Below, piece after piece: positions 10,441 through 21,041 of a DNA stretch of 64,000 nucleotides. The translations under genes were made by a program, and so were the position numbers. This DNA comes from Canna indica. Its lineage: Eukaryota; Streptophyta; Magnoliopsida; Zingiberales; Cannaceae. Location of the stretch: the NCBI GenBank assembly GCA_034359265.1, contig CP136895.1:50982001-51046000 (forward strand), read 5' to 3'. The number at the start of each line of letters is the position of its first letter. Within the stretch, counting starts at the first letter, position 1. Under the pieces are notes generated by a model. The model was not told the origin of the DNA. It saw nothing but the letters and a program-made list of their open reading frames with translations, and did no database searches.

Positions 10441-11760
10441 TGTTCCTGCCTGAAGATCGAAGTAGTTCGATCCGACTCAATGTCTCTCCTGGTCGGATGC
10501 AACTTCAGCGAGGGGACCTACAAAAGACACTCTGACGCTCAAGTTAGTGGACTCGAAGGTGGAGGTAACATAATATGGAACTTAGGGTACTTGAGGCGTG
10601 TTGTGTTTGTATTTATTGCAGTTGAAAGTGATGACGTCGCTCGGCAATCTCGCGGGGATATTGCTCATAGTGGGTCGAGGCTGACCTCGGAGATAGCGGC
10701 CCTATAATGGCGTATCCCTGGTGATTAGGAAGGACGTGGATATCATTGTACGATCGGGTGAAGCCCCCGGGCAAAGTCGTTCGGTTTGGCTCGAGTCAAG
10801 TCCAAGAGTATGGCAAGGTGGAGCCCCTAGGCAGAGCCGTCTAGTTCGGCTTGAGGTGAGTTGTGGGGCGTTATTGGTTCTAATTCGACCATGCTCAATA
10901 GTTCTAGTCTAGTCCACATCCCCCGAGCTCGGTTGGAGTCTGGAGGACTGCGCGTCGAGCTCTTAAGTAGGGTTAATTTTCCTGTCTCTAGTTTCTCTAC
11001 AGTTTGAGAAACTTCTGAAAATATTTACCATGTTGTGTTCAGTTATTGTAAAGGCTAAGTTGTATTGAGTGGCCTTTGAGGCCGGGCTAAAGCAGGTGAC
11101 CGCGAAGGTCGAACTATAGTGGGCGGACGTGGAGGCCATGTCAGAGTGGACGTCTGCGGATGCCGAGCTGGAGTAGATGGCCGTGGAGGCCGAACTGGAG
11201 CGAGTGATCGTGAAGGCCGAGCTGGAGGAAGTGATCGTGGAAGTCGAACTGGAGCGAACGACCACGGAGGCCGAGCTGGAGTAGGTGACCACAAAGGTCG
11301 AACTGGAGAAAGTGATCTGTAAAGGTCATGTGAGATAGCAATCTTGTCTTGTCCTAGAATGAGTCGAATTGGCATATCTCTGTTGTTTATTTATGTGTCC
11401 TCTTGACTTCTGCGCCTAGTATGACGGCTTAGTGGGGGGGGGAGGTCTTTTCCTTCGCGGCGCTTCATTGTCTTTTCGATTTAAGGGATGTTCATGGCAA
11501 AAAAGGGGCTTTGCACGTGCTTTGTCATTTTCTAAGAAGTCATCGCCTTGGTGTTTGTTTGGACGGCCTAGATTTGTCGTTGTTGTGATAGTTGGTTGTT
11601 CAATGAGGGGTTTATTACCCCTATTCATATAAGGCTTTTTTTTTCTTTTTCATTTTTGAGCGGAGCCACTTGGCCTGGCTTGAGTCAAGTTTGGGAATAT
11701 GGCCGGATGGAGCCCGACCCCAGGCATAGTCATCTAGTTTGGCTTGGGTTGGTTTGTACG
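10441..11760 (+). repeat. GC-rich LTR-like sequence, family P, plus orientation
   Basis: It starts TGTTCCTGCCTGAAG at 10441. The same sequence occurs inverted at 30838-31699, and in part at 32735-33025, so it is a dispersed repeat. Shared landmarks include the segment around GAAAATATTTACCATGTTG and the words GTCAAGT...GAGTATGGC, repeated inside the unit. Compared with the inverted copy this one is expanded by a 30-bp minisatellite. No gag or pol lies beside it. LTR status is inferred from the TG start and dispersion; frames of 60-110 residues here are repeat translations. Confidence 0.55.
11070..11316 (+). repeat. 30-bp minisatellite
   Basis: About eight degenerate head-to-tail units with the core GAGGCCGAACTGGAGCGA and a variable GTGATCGTG-like spacer. 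The minus-strand frame over it gives a periodic Ser-rich peptide, a translation artefact. The matching part of the inverted copy (30960-31060) has only one or two units, so the array expanded locally. Confidence 0.8.
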
Positions 11761-11859
11761 ACGATGCTAGGTCAAATCTGGTCAAACCCAATAGTTCTAG
11801 TTGCCCACGAGCTCGGTTGGAGTTTGGAAGACTACATACCGAGCTCTAAGTGATGTCAG

Positions 11860-12150
11860 CTTACGACCTTTGACTGTCACGTGCAGGGTGCGAGGTTTTT
11901 TACGCAACCGTTCATTATCCAAGTTGGATGCGATATTTGTATGGAAGAGGAGGGTGCTCTTCCAAATGTTTGTCTCCTGTATGTAGATATATCTTGACGG
12001 GAAAGTAATTATGAGCAAAAGATCTGGTATGCGGTTTCCGAGGCGTTTGAACGATAGTTGTGAACTGATGGGACGTGGTTCCACTCGTGAAGGAATGAAA
12101 ATTGCCCATCTGAGTGGCAATTTTTTTTTTGGGGTCTGATAAATAGCCCC
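11860..12150 (+). repeat. Dispersed repeat block, inverted copy at 24640-24930
   Basis: The block from GACTGTCACGTGCAGGGTG to GGGTCTGATAAATAGCCCC matches 24640-24930 on the opposite strand over its whole length with scattered substitutions. It is probably part of a long LTR or its internal untranslated region. It contains no conserved frame. Confidence 0.65.
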
Positions 12151-12370
12151 TTGGTTTTCACCGAGTTTGGTCCTCGGCCATAAATGCGGCCTCCGACTCT
12201 TTTCGACACGCTCTAAATGAGCAACATGACCCCAAGCGCACTTCTCGCGAGTTCAGTTTTCACCAAGTCTAGTCCTCGGCCCTAAATACGGCCTCTAGCT
12301 CAGCCCGACATGCTCTAAATGAGCAACACACCCCCAAGAGCACTTCTCACAAGCTCAATTTTCACTGAGT
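12150..12370 (+). repeat. Two-copy tandem repeat of about 105 bp
   Basis: Units beginning TTTTCACC(G/A)AGT(T/C)T(G/A)GTCCTCGGCC at about 12154 and 12257 share CTAAATGAGCAACA and CACTTCTC(G/A)C words; a third partial copy begins near 12358. Confidence 0.7.
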
Positions 12371-13140
12371 CTAATCCTTGGCTCCTAGAGCCCTTACTTG
12401 ACTCCTCGCGTGTGATCCTACCTTACGTTCCTTGGGGAGCTTGGCTTGAACCCCCGAGAGCAGTCCTCATCCCCTAGAGCCGCTACTTCCGACCTCAGCG
12501 CCCTTACACAACCAGGACTCGATTTTTACCAACATGGCTCGTTGGCTATCACAACACTACTTCCGACCTTAGAGCCCTTATTTGACTCCTCGCGCGTGGT
12601 CCTACCTTACGCTCATCGGCGAGCTCGGCTTGAACCCTCGAGTGCGGTCCTCGACCCCTAGAGCCGCTACTTTCGGCCTCAGCGCCCTTACACGACCAAG
12701 ACTCGATTTTTACCAACTTGGCTCGTCGACCATTGCGCCGCTACTTCTGGCCTCAACGCCCTTACATGACCAAGACTCGATTTTCACAAGTCTGACTCGT
12801 CAGCCATCGCGCCGCTACTTCCAGCCTTAGAGCCCTTACTTGACCCCTCGCATGCAGTCCTTCCTTACGCTCCATAATGAGCTCGGCTTGAACCCCCGAT
12901 TGCAGTCCTCAGCCTCCAAAGCTACTACTTTCGGCCTTGGTGCCCTTACACGACCAAGTCTCGGTTTTCACCAGCTTGGCTCGTTGGCTATCACGCCACT
13001 ACTTTCGGCCTCAGAGCTCTTATTCGACTCCTCACGCGCAGTCATGCCTCACACCCCTTGGGGAGCCCAACTCGACCCATCGAGCGCGATCCTTGGCTCT
13101 AGAGCCACCACCTCCGATCTCTGACCTTTTACAAAGCTAG
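12370..13140 (+). repeat. GC-rich minisatellite with higher-order structure
   Basis: Two sub-units alternate. Sub-unit A (about 70-75 bp) contains CAGCGCCCTTACACGACCA and a TTTTTACCAACTTGGCTCGT-like word; sub-unit B (about 110-120 bp) contains CCTTACGCTC and GAGCTCGGCTTGAACC. The order reads B-A-B-A-A-B-A-B, so the spacing of B copies changes from about 180 to about 260 bp. Frames of 70-90 residues here repeat the same peptide and are not credible genes. Confidence 0.75.
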
Positions 13141-13153
13141 TCGCAACACCCCA

Positions 13154-13456
13154 TTCACAATTAGGGGTGGAAACAGGCCAGGCTTTCATCTTAACAGGTC
13201 AGGCCTATATGGTAGAAAATTGGCCTAGGCCTAGCCTGTGGCCTGTTATAGGCTTAAATTTTGGCTTGAGCCTGGTCTGTTTATTGGCCTTGCCTGGCCT
13301 ATAGCCTGTTTATGAAGTCTGCTTCTAATATAAAACTTTTCATAAAATCTACTTCAAATATAAAATTTTGGCCTGACCTAGCCTGTGATCTGTGTTTTAT
13401 TAAATTGTTTTAACAATATTAGTTATTACATTAAAATAATTTTAGTGTAAATACGT

Positions 13457-13521
<65 letters not shown>

Positions 13522-13700
13522 ATATACACCACCTTAACAGGCTCAGGCCGGCCTATCAGGCTCAATAGGCTTTAAATTGAGTCTGGGCCTGACCTGATAA
13601 GAAAAAATAGACATATTTCTTGGCCTGATTTTTTTTTAAAATAGATCAGGCCACAGGTCCCTAACAGGCCGCCTGATCTATTTCCACCCCTATTCACAAT
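13154..13700. mobile_element. hAT-type MITE with 8-bp TSD and an AT microsatellite
   Basis: The element is 13162-13692 with ends TAGGGGTGGAAA...TTTCCACCCCTA, flanked by identical TTCACAAT (13154-13161, 13693-13700). The arms are made of AGGCCTG/CAGGCC repeats. The interior has an (AT)n run at about 13460-13516. It is inserted just beyond the GC-rich minisatellite array. Confidence 0.92.
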
Positions 13701-14113
13701 CGCTTATAAAGTATTAAGCATAAAATACATACACCGAATGCAAAAGCTATCTTCTTAACCTCTGCAATGAAACCAAGAAAAATTATGATGAACTGATACT
13801 CAAAAATCATATTCTAATTAAAATAACAACTTCAACCGCAACAACCTTTTTTTCCTCGTGATGATGCCGCTCTTCTTGTTTCTTCTCGCACACTCGCTTC
13901 ACTATTGTACCTTCTGTTTGACAAGCCCAACTCAAACTAAAACAAGAGCAATTCCCACTACCCAACATGCAGAGTTTTCTGCCTTTTAATCATCGAGCGG
14001 AGAAAGGAGATGATGTGAGAAGACGCCCCCAAATTATTAGGACAAAAACTAACCCCGATCTGAAATCCAAATCTGTAGTTAGGACACAACAAGACATAAA
14101 TTGGGCACAACGA
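13701..14113. other. No gene identified
   Basis: Mixed AT-rich sequence between an hAT MITE and a CACTA element. Nothing recognisable on either strand. Confidence 0.5.
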
Positions 14114-14139
14114 GATCACTACTAAATAATTGGTCATCT

Positions 14140-14620
14140 ACGACGGAAGAAGCCGTTGCAAAACGATCGTTAAAGGCCTTCTGTGACGGCGCATGCGATC
14201 GCAAATATCGGTAGAAAATGTGCTTATCGTAGAAAGTTTGCAACCGCGACTGCGACAGTCACAAATAAAAACATCCTACGATAGTTAAAGGCCTTCTGTG
14301 ACGGCGAAGGCGGTCGCAGCATGGGGTCACGCGACATCTGCGACCTTTACTTTGCCGTCGCAATAATTATCGCCGCGACGGCTCTGCGACCGCACAAGCG
14401 GTCACAAACTTTATTTCTGCGACGGTTGTGCGACCGCATAGGCCGTCGCAAACTTTAGTTCTGCGATCGCATCGGTCGTCGCAAACTTTAGTTCCGCGAC
14501 GGTTCTGCGACCGCTTTTGGCCGTCACCGAACTGTCGCAATTAATATTACGATCGCTTTTAATGACCAGTTCGATACATCTTTTGCGACGACATTGCGAT
14601 CGCAGTGCCGTAGCAAATAT
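14140..14620. repeat. Left subterminal repeats of the CACTA element
   Basis: Many direct and inverted copies of words such as TGCGACGGC and GGTCGCAAACTTT. The same family of words occurs at 20300-20500 and at 33560-34022. Confidence 0.9.
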
Positions 14621-14819
14621 GTATTTTATTTTTTAAAAAATAATAATTTAATAATATTTGATTAAAATGTCTATTTATAGTATTAAAATGCCTATAATAT
14701 ATCAAACAAGATATCAAACTATAATGTAAACCATCATATTTATATCAAAATGTAATGTTTACATCGTATCAAAATATATTGCATCGTATCAAAATATGAA
14801 ATAGAAAATAAAATATACA

Positions 14820-15275
14820 TCAATCATGAAGCGCATCATGTGGCGGCGACGGATGCGGTGAGGAGAGGGGCTGCGTCGGGAGGGCATCAGTTGGCGTCGC
14901 GTCGAATGATGGGGGAGGCGGAGGGGCCGAAGCACCAGGCATGGAAGAAGCAATATATGCCATGTACTCCCTCATAGCGGCCACCTCACTGATGAGGCGT
15001 GCATGAGAAGCCTCTAAGGTTGCGTGAGAAGACTGTAATTCTGCGTGCGAAGCCTCTAAGGCTGCAAATCGATCCTGGCCCGCATGTGATGTTGATGGAC
15101 CAGTGGTGGAAGATGTGAAGGCAGATGACCCCGCATCATGTGGCTGCAACAACGACCGTGCGTGGGCCGTTGTGCCAATGTCATATACACGGTCGTGGTC
15201 GACTTTGGTCACCTGCATCCATGCATCAACATCAAGCTGATGTTGTGCATGATCACCTCCCCACTGGGTCACCAA
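14820..15275 (-). pseudogene. CACTA transposase-associated protein, C-terminal part
   Basis: The minus frame gives 151 residues with a start of TQWGGDHAQHQLDVDAW and DHDRVYDIG, then a stretch of near-repeats (LEASHAELQSSHATLEASHA), predicted to be coiled coil, and a Pro/Ser-rich end. This matches the C-terminal layout of proteins annotated as plant transposases of the Ptta/En/Spm family. The homologous protein of the element at the right end of the window has the same order (WINASGHPSHNRVYGFG, then a Gln-rich helix, then a Pro-rich end). The Met given as its start is internal to the family; the true exon should begin upstream, at an acceptor near 15300. Proteins of this family accompany CACTA elements; their exact job is not settled. 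Confidence 0.7.
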
Positions 15276-15589
15276 CTCAGTATACGTGGCCTTTTAAAGA
15301 TTGATTAATTAAATTAATTATACATAATTGAACTATTTTTTTTAAAAAAATATGAACTTTATTAAATATTAACTTACCAGGATCGTCTTCGGCCTCACGC
15401 TAATGAACTCACCCTAGCGAGGACCATGCCTATATCTATGTGTCTCCTCGAAGACCCTCAAAGGATCAGGGATGAGCGTCCCTTGCTCATCTCCCGTCCC
15501 CTGCAATAAAATAAATATAATTAGTTTTTCTATAATAATAAATAATAATAAAAACTATTATTAAATTACTTATCATGCGACGCTCGTGG

Positions 15590-15900
15590 CTAGTAAATGG
15601 GATGAACCCAACAGTATGTCGGGCCACAAATCCCTCAACTAGCGTCATCCGATTCCGGCGCGTCGTTCGATAGGCACCCTGCTACTTTTCGGACGCCCAA
15701 ATGTCATATAGCTGGTCTCATACGTGGCCCGTTATCCAGTTGGGCCCATGTCCCTTCAATGCGTCCATAGGCGTACCCCTATTACTGCCTACATATATTT
15801 GCCCGCGCCTTATCCCGTGCACGGTGGAGAATATCATTGAAAAGCTTTTTATTGTAAGCTTTCTAAACATCCTCCACCTGAGCTTGAATGGAGGGGTCCA
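15590..15900 (-). pseudogene. CACTA transposase-associated protein, decayed central domain
   Basis: The minus strand holds a recognisable but broken version of the family's central domain, with LYDIWASEK, a stop codon, then RTTRRNRMTLVEGF and VGFIPFTSHERR where the intact relative has a HTGGSISF-like segment. Frame breaks and stops show that the gene is dead. Confidence 0.5.
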
Positions 15901-16843
15901 GATGTATCGGGCCTAAAAGAGATAATATTAATATAATCATTTAAATCTAAATAATGAAATCTAAATAATGAGCATACATCATTGGAAAATTGGATCTTAA
16001 CCATTTCATGAAAAATCTAAAAAATGAACAAAAGCTAGTATCATAAATAGAAACAGATAGATAACCATTTCAAGAAAAATCTAAATAATGAACAATAATA
16101 ACATTATATAAAACCTATATAATGCCAATGGTTTGACTCAATAATTTCTTTGTGTAACTTATCATCCACCAGATAACTTTCAAAAGCCTATGCTGGTTAG
16201 TTTGATTCAATAATTTCCTTGTGTTGCATGCCCGCTGCTTAATCCAGGCCGTGTTCTTGTGAGAAAAGGCTATTGATCTAAAGTTGATAACATACCGGCG
16301 ATCTATTAAGTTATCTAATCTAAGCAAAACAAGGAACAAATTAACCACCTCATGCATACACTACTTCAATTTTATTCTCTAGCTTTTACTATGTATATAT
16401 ATAGCACATAATAGCTTAGAGAAGAAAACACATTTCTCTACTTTTTTTACTTTTCTTGTTCATGGTCTTAAATTAAAGGGAGAAGTGTGAAGAGAAAAGA
16501 AACCCTTAGAAATACACCTAACTATAGACCGGCTTTATTCCAGTCTCTTTTGTGTTATTTGGAGATTAAGGATGAGGAGTTTAAATTTTTTTACATTTAA
16601 TCTGATCCATCTTTTAGAATTCCAAGAGAAGCATGACATAATACATTCAATAGCTCTTGAATATTTTTCTTACTCTAAATCTAATTCAATTGGGGCATCC
16701 ACAAATAAGCTTTCATTGGGTGGCCACTTATCACATGTGAGCAATTAAGAAAAATAAGAATAACATGGTTAGGCCTTTCGCTCTTGGTTTATACTCTTGA
16801 CCCGTGTTCAATTTTGATTGGTAGAACAATGATCCCAAAAGCT

Positions 16844-17674
16844 TAAGGTGTTGATTGATTAGCGAAAATTATTTTTTGGTTTGATTTCAGTGAAATTAAA
16901 AATTTGGTTTCGAAAACTTAATTTTGGTTTCTAATTCTTAGTTTTCTGAAAACACATTTGGTTAAGAAAAATAACATCAGTTTTAGTAAGTTGAAACTAT
17001 TGAATATTTATTTGATTATAAAAAATAATATTAATTTTTCTTAAATATTTTTAGTAGTAATTAAATATTTAGTTAGTTTATAAAATTAAATATTTGTTAA
17101 TATGATTATAAAATATTTATATGATTTAATTAATTAAATTATTGGTAATTTAAGATTTTTTTGTTCAATTAGATATAAAAATTAATTAATAGTTATTATA
17201 AAATTTCAAAAAAAAAGTCCAATGGTCTAAAATTAGTTTTGATTAAATTATAAATAGATCAACTTTAAGAAAATTAAGTTATTTAAAATTTGGGTTTGAG
17301 TCAATTAGATATAAATTGGTTAAATTAATTTATAAATTTAAGATAATAGTTTGAGTTGAAAATGATGATTTTTATTTTTATTTTTAAAAATTAAATATAG
17401 TTTGATTTATTTTTAAATTAATTAATTTTATAAAAAAAATTATAATTACAAAGTTATCATTATATTTTGATAACGAAACCAACAGTCTTGAAATCACAGA
17501 AAACAATATTCTGGTATTTTTATTTTTATTAAGAAAATTAATTTCGTTCTCATTCTGATTTCGATTCAGTTTCATGAAAATGCTGAACCAAACACGTTTT
17601 CGTAAGCAGTTTTGATTTCAGTAAAACCGAAATCATAAAAACAGACTTGATTTTGCTAACCAAACATGCCCTAA
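16844..17674. mobile_element. Harbinger-type element nested in the CACTA element
   Basis: The element 16847-17671 has ends GGTGTTGATTGATTAGC and GCTAACCAAACATGCCC and is flanked by TAA at 16844-16846 and 17672-17674. The AT-rich interior has no transposase. A related sequence lies inside the other CACTA element at about 41560-42350. Confidence 0.8.
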
Positions 17675-18268
17675 GCGGCTAAGCTTTTAGGAAAAGCCCC
17701 AATCTTAGACTTATATTTCTAAATTCTAACACCACTCACTTATACTTTCTTATGGCCAGTAAGAGCAGATGAAGAATATAGAGGTGAAGCAAGCAGCATT
17801 GAGGGTTAAAGAAAAATGAATAAGCAATGAGCCAAGTTATACGAGGAATTTATACTTTTAGCATTTAGCTTGCAATACAAACACAGCAATATCCATTAAA
17901 TGCTGAACCTCCACGTATAGTATAATTCATTAATATTATTATTTGAAGATTCCATAAACTTAAAAATCTACCCAACACTAACACTGAGAGTTTCTTAAAT
18001 TGATTACATTTTGAAAATATAAATATCATTCATATCTCATTTTATTAGTTGGAGATTTCACTACATACATCGAAATCGATCCATAATAAATTTCAATAAT
18101 GATTTGACACCCTGGTCCATGAAGTTCATGGCTCATGAAAAAAACTTTTAAGCATAACGATCATGGCGCAGGCGACATCATCCTGCTGAAATCTACAACT
18201 CAAGTATAATAATATTATAAGTAATAATTAATTATTAATAATTATAATAAATAAATTTTGATACTTAA

Positions 18269-18529
18269 TTACTTTAGACTATTCAGCGATATCCGCCGAC
18301 GCTGGTTGGACGATGAAGGTGCATCACCCCCCCTCCCCCGATTAGGCCCACGAGGCCTACGACGACCTCGAGCTGGTGGTGGTGGTGGTATAACATCTAT
18401 CACGACTGATGTAGGTGGTGGTGGTATAACATCTACCACGGCTGGTGGTGGTGGTGGTGTTGTCGTCGCGGGCGGCGACAGCGGCCGAGATAAACCTGTG
18501 CAATGAACCCTAGAACGGGCACACGACAT
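18269..18529 (-). pseudogene. CACTA transposase-associated protein, N-terminal part
   Basis: The minus frame gives 86 residues, Pro- and Arg-rich, with PPPPPARGRRRPRGPNRGRG, resembling the basic, low-complexity N-termini of CACTA-associated proteins such as the one at 63457-63929. It lies upstream, in transcription sense, of the fragments at 15900-14820 and so is probably exon 1 of the same dead gene. The evidence is composition and position only. Confidence 0.4.
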
Positions 18530-20079
18530 CTACAGATATAAATATTGATTAGTGATGTCAACCAATAATATAATATAAATTAATAAAAAAAAATGTAAAA
18601 TATATATATTACACATTAATCATCGATATCATTTGAATAATAATCCACAACTACATCCGTGTCATACATCCACAACTACATTATGATATACTAATTATAT
18701 TGTTTAATTAGTTGGTAATTTGGCATACACTAAGCTAAGCAGTTCATCAAAATAATTATAACAAAATTTCTTTTCTAACAAAAAATTATAGGTCAAACAT
18801 AAACTTAATTTGACGGTTAGTAGTTGCGATAATTTGATTCTGAGTAAGGGACAAGCTATAGCATCAACTACCATTTATCAATGATCATAATCCGATCATT
18901 GTGTGACATTCAAATAAATCTACTCAGGTATATAACACAAAAACATCTAAATACTACCATCAGTTAGTACATAGACATCAACAAAGCTAAATCGCCAAGA
19001 AACTTTCTAAGATCAGAAGAGTACACAAGATAGTGATGGAATTCAGTTAAATATATATGGACTTGAATTAAGTTATACATGAACCACAATATGAACCATA
19101 ATATGGTATTAATTACTTTAATTACCTCAAAACAGTAATATCTTATGGAACCAACACTTGAACCTTATTAATTACCTTAAAACAATAAGAGCGGCAACAA
19201 ATAAATTGAAATTTAATAATTTTTTTATTAATGTAATATCTAACTTAATTACCTTAAATCAGTCCAAAGCAAATATCTCGATATCTATCTCATATGGACA
19301 GGGATAATCTATTTTAACATTATAACATTATTCTACTTGCATGTATAGCCCTACTTGAAGTTCTTGATATATAAATATATGATAATACATCAGTGTATTT
19401 TCTTTTATATACATATATCTGCTATATGTTATATTGGAGAAGGTGATTGAACTGAGATGTTTCACTTTCACTAGCCTCATCATCTGTTTATCAAAATGCT
19501 AAACAAAAAAAGAGTGAAACATTAATCTCAAACCAAGTGGCAATCTGACTCAAAAACAAGAGGAAGCTGCAAGGCAAAGCAATATGTAAATGAACTTGGA
19601 CCTAACTTATGCTTTGTTTACGAGAGTTGTAGCTTAGAAACTTTTAGTTTTCATTTTGGACTTGCCCTGCAGCATTTTTTATTATTCTAATTTGTCGTTA
19701 TGATGTACATGGACTTCTCTCATATTGTTATTTTATCCATGCATTTATTGGCTGTTAACTATTAATGCCTTGTGTCTATACAAGTATCAAGGGTTGCACT
19801 TCAGGTCATTTATAAATAGTGGTTATCCTAGCATTCTGTTTGTTTAATTTTGGTTCAGATCCGAGCTAACTGGGATTTTTTGTTTCGCTTTGCACTTCGA
19901 CTCCATGGTTGTTTATCCAACACCAACTACTCTAGATGTACAAAATCCTTATATAATCATGGTCTCTGGGTCTAATGTGTGAATTGTAGTCTTGAGAAAT
20001 CATTGAGAGCTCTCTCAAATTGGTTTTTAAGACATGATTGAACGGAAAAATGAAGAGATCCTAGCCGCCGACTAGGGTT

Positions 20080-20517
20080 TCGGACGACGAATACATGCAG
20101 CGACGGACAGCGGAGGCGGCAAGCGGCGACGGACGGCGCAGGCGACGAGTGGTAACGAACGACAGAGATATCACAGGGATAGTGTGTAAGAGAGAGAGAG
20201 AGAAATCGCAGGCGGGCGACGATCAGCGATCGCAGTGAGAGCTAGGGCGCGCGAGTTTGTGATCGAGCATGGAAGAAAAAAAAATTGGATCAGGGTTTAG
20301 TATTGGAATACCCGACAGTTCTGCGACGGCGAAACGCGGTCGCAATGCGTCGCTGAATCGTCGCTCAGATGATTATTTGCGACTGCGATCGCACAGGCGT
20401 AGCATAGGTGGCAAATCTACGACGGCTTTCAGTAGCGGTCGCAGAACCGTCGCATCTGCGACCACAAACCTTGTCGTCACAAAAAGATCTTCGCAAATGC
20501 CCTGAATTTTAGTAGTG
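20080..20517. repeat. Right subterminal repeats of the CACTA element
   Basis: GC-rich GGCGACGGACGGCG words, a short (AG)n run near 20190, then CGTCGC repeats ending in the TIR AGTAGTG. The frame 20269-20505 is a translation of these repeats. Confidence 0.85.
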
Positions 20518-20520
20518 GAT

Positions 20521-20849
20521 GAAAAGAGAAAACTGACCCCGCCAGAGATGGATTGATGGAGAGATTAGGGCACAACAGAGATGGAGATTAGAGAGCACCT
20601 AGTGGGGGAAGACAGGCGGTAGAGTAGGCGAACACGTATAGGCGGCGGGGGAAAACGTCGAACTCCGGCCAGCCTCGAGCTCTTGGCGCACGCCGCAGTC
20701 CACCCGACGTCTGCATTCTGCACTGTTGCTGCGCTGTAACAAGGACTCGGGAGATCGGGGAAATCCGAAGGGAGTCGCCGAGTTGGGAGGGGAGTTGGGA
20801 GAAATAGAATGGGAAAATGAGAAAGATAGTTATGTGTGTATATACACAC
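20521..20849 (-). other. GC-rich, CT-rich leader-like sequence, gene not identified
   Basis: On the minus strand the sequence starts AT-rich with TATATA, then CT-rich, then GC-rich with a weak open frame (20849-20565), the look of a promoter and 5' exon. The CACTA element would then have inserted near the 5' end of a gene. No protein family could be recognised. Confidence 0.25.
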
Positions 20850-20999
20850 ACATGAGGCCCGATTAGGCTCGCGAGCCGCTCGAGCCGAGTACTGGTTAGT
20901 TCGAGCTCGGCTCGAGCTTGATAAGATCGAGTCGAATTCGAGTTTTCACCGAGTCGATCTCGAGTAGCTCACGAGCAGCTTGACTCATTTATACCCCTA
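20850..20999. mobile_element. Truncated hAT-type MITE
   Basis: The right end, read inward, is TAGGGGTATAAATGAGTCAAG and the body is a GAGCTCG/CGAGC-rich hairpin. The left end is not clear and no TSD was found. Confidence 0.55.
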
Positions 21000-21041
21000 A
21001 CTATAATCACCAAGCCAACATCAACTTTTATAACTATAACA

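Larger units (their letters stand above)
14114..20520 (-). mobile_element. CACTA (En/Spm) element, 6.4 kb, TSD GAT
   Basis: The element runs from CACTACTAAATAATT at 14117 to AATTTTAGTAGTG at 20517, flanked by GAT at 14114-14116 and 20518-20520. Both ends carry hundreds of bases of subterminal GCGACGG/CCGTCGCA repeats (14140-14620 and 20300-20500), the expected transposase-binding region. Inside, on the minus strand, are remnants of a plant transposase-associated protein (18529-18269, 15900-15590, 15275-14820), but no DDE transposase. A Harbinger element (16847-17671) is nested inside. It is judged non-autonomous and decayed. The bases from 18530 to 20080 hold no identifiable gene. Confidence 0.93.

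Noticed and set aside
10963..11375. Ser-rich and Arg/Pro-rich frames of over 100 codons on the minus strand
   Set aside because: They translate a 30-bp minisatellite; three frames are open at once because the unit length is a multiple of three.
12446..13140. Repeated SxPRAATxxLSALT peptides as a repeat protein
   Set aside because: DNA minisatellite with irregular sub-units; no start context or domain, and frames break between units.
18258..18506. Gly-rich plus frame
   Set aside because: Shadow of the Pro/Arg-rich minus frame, which fits the CACTA gene's N-terminus better.
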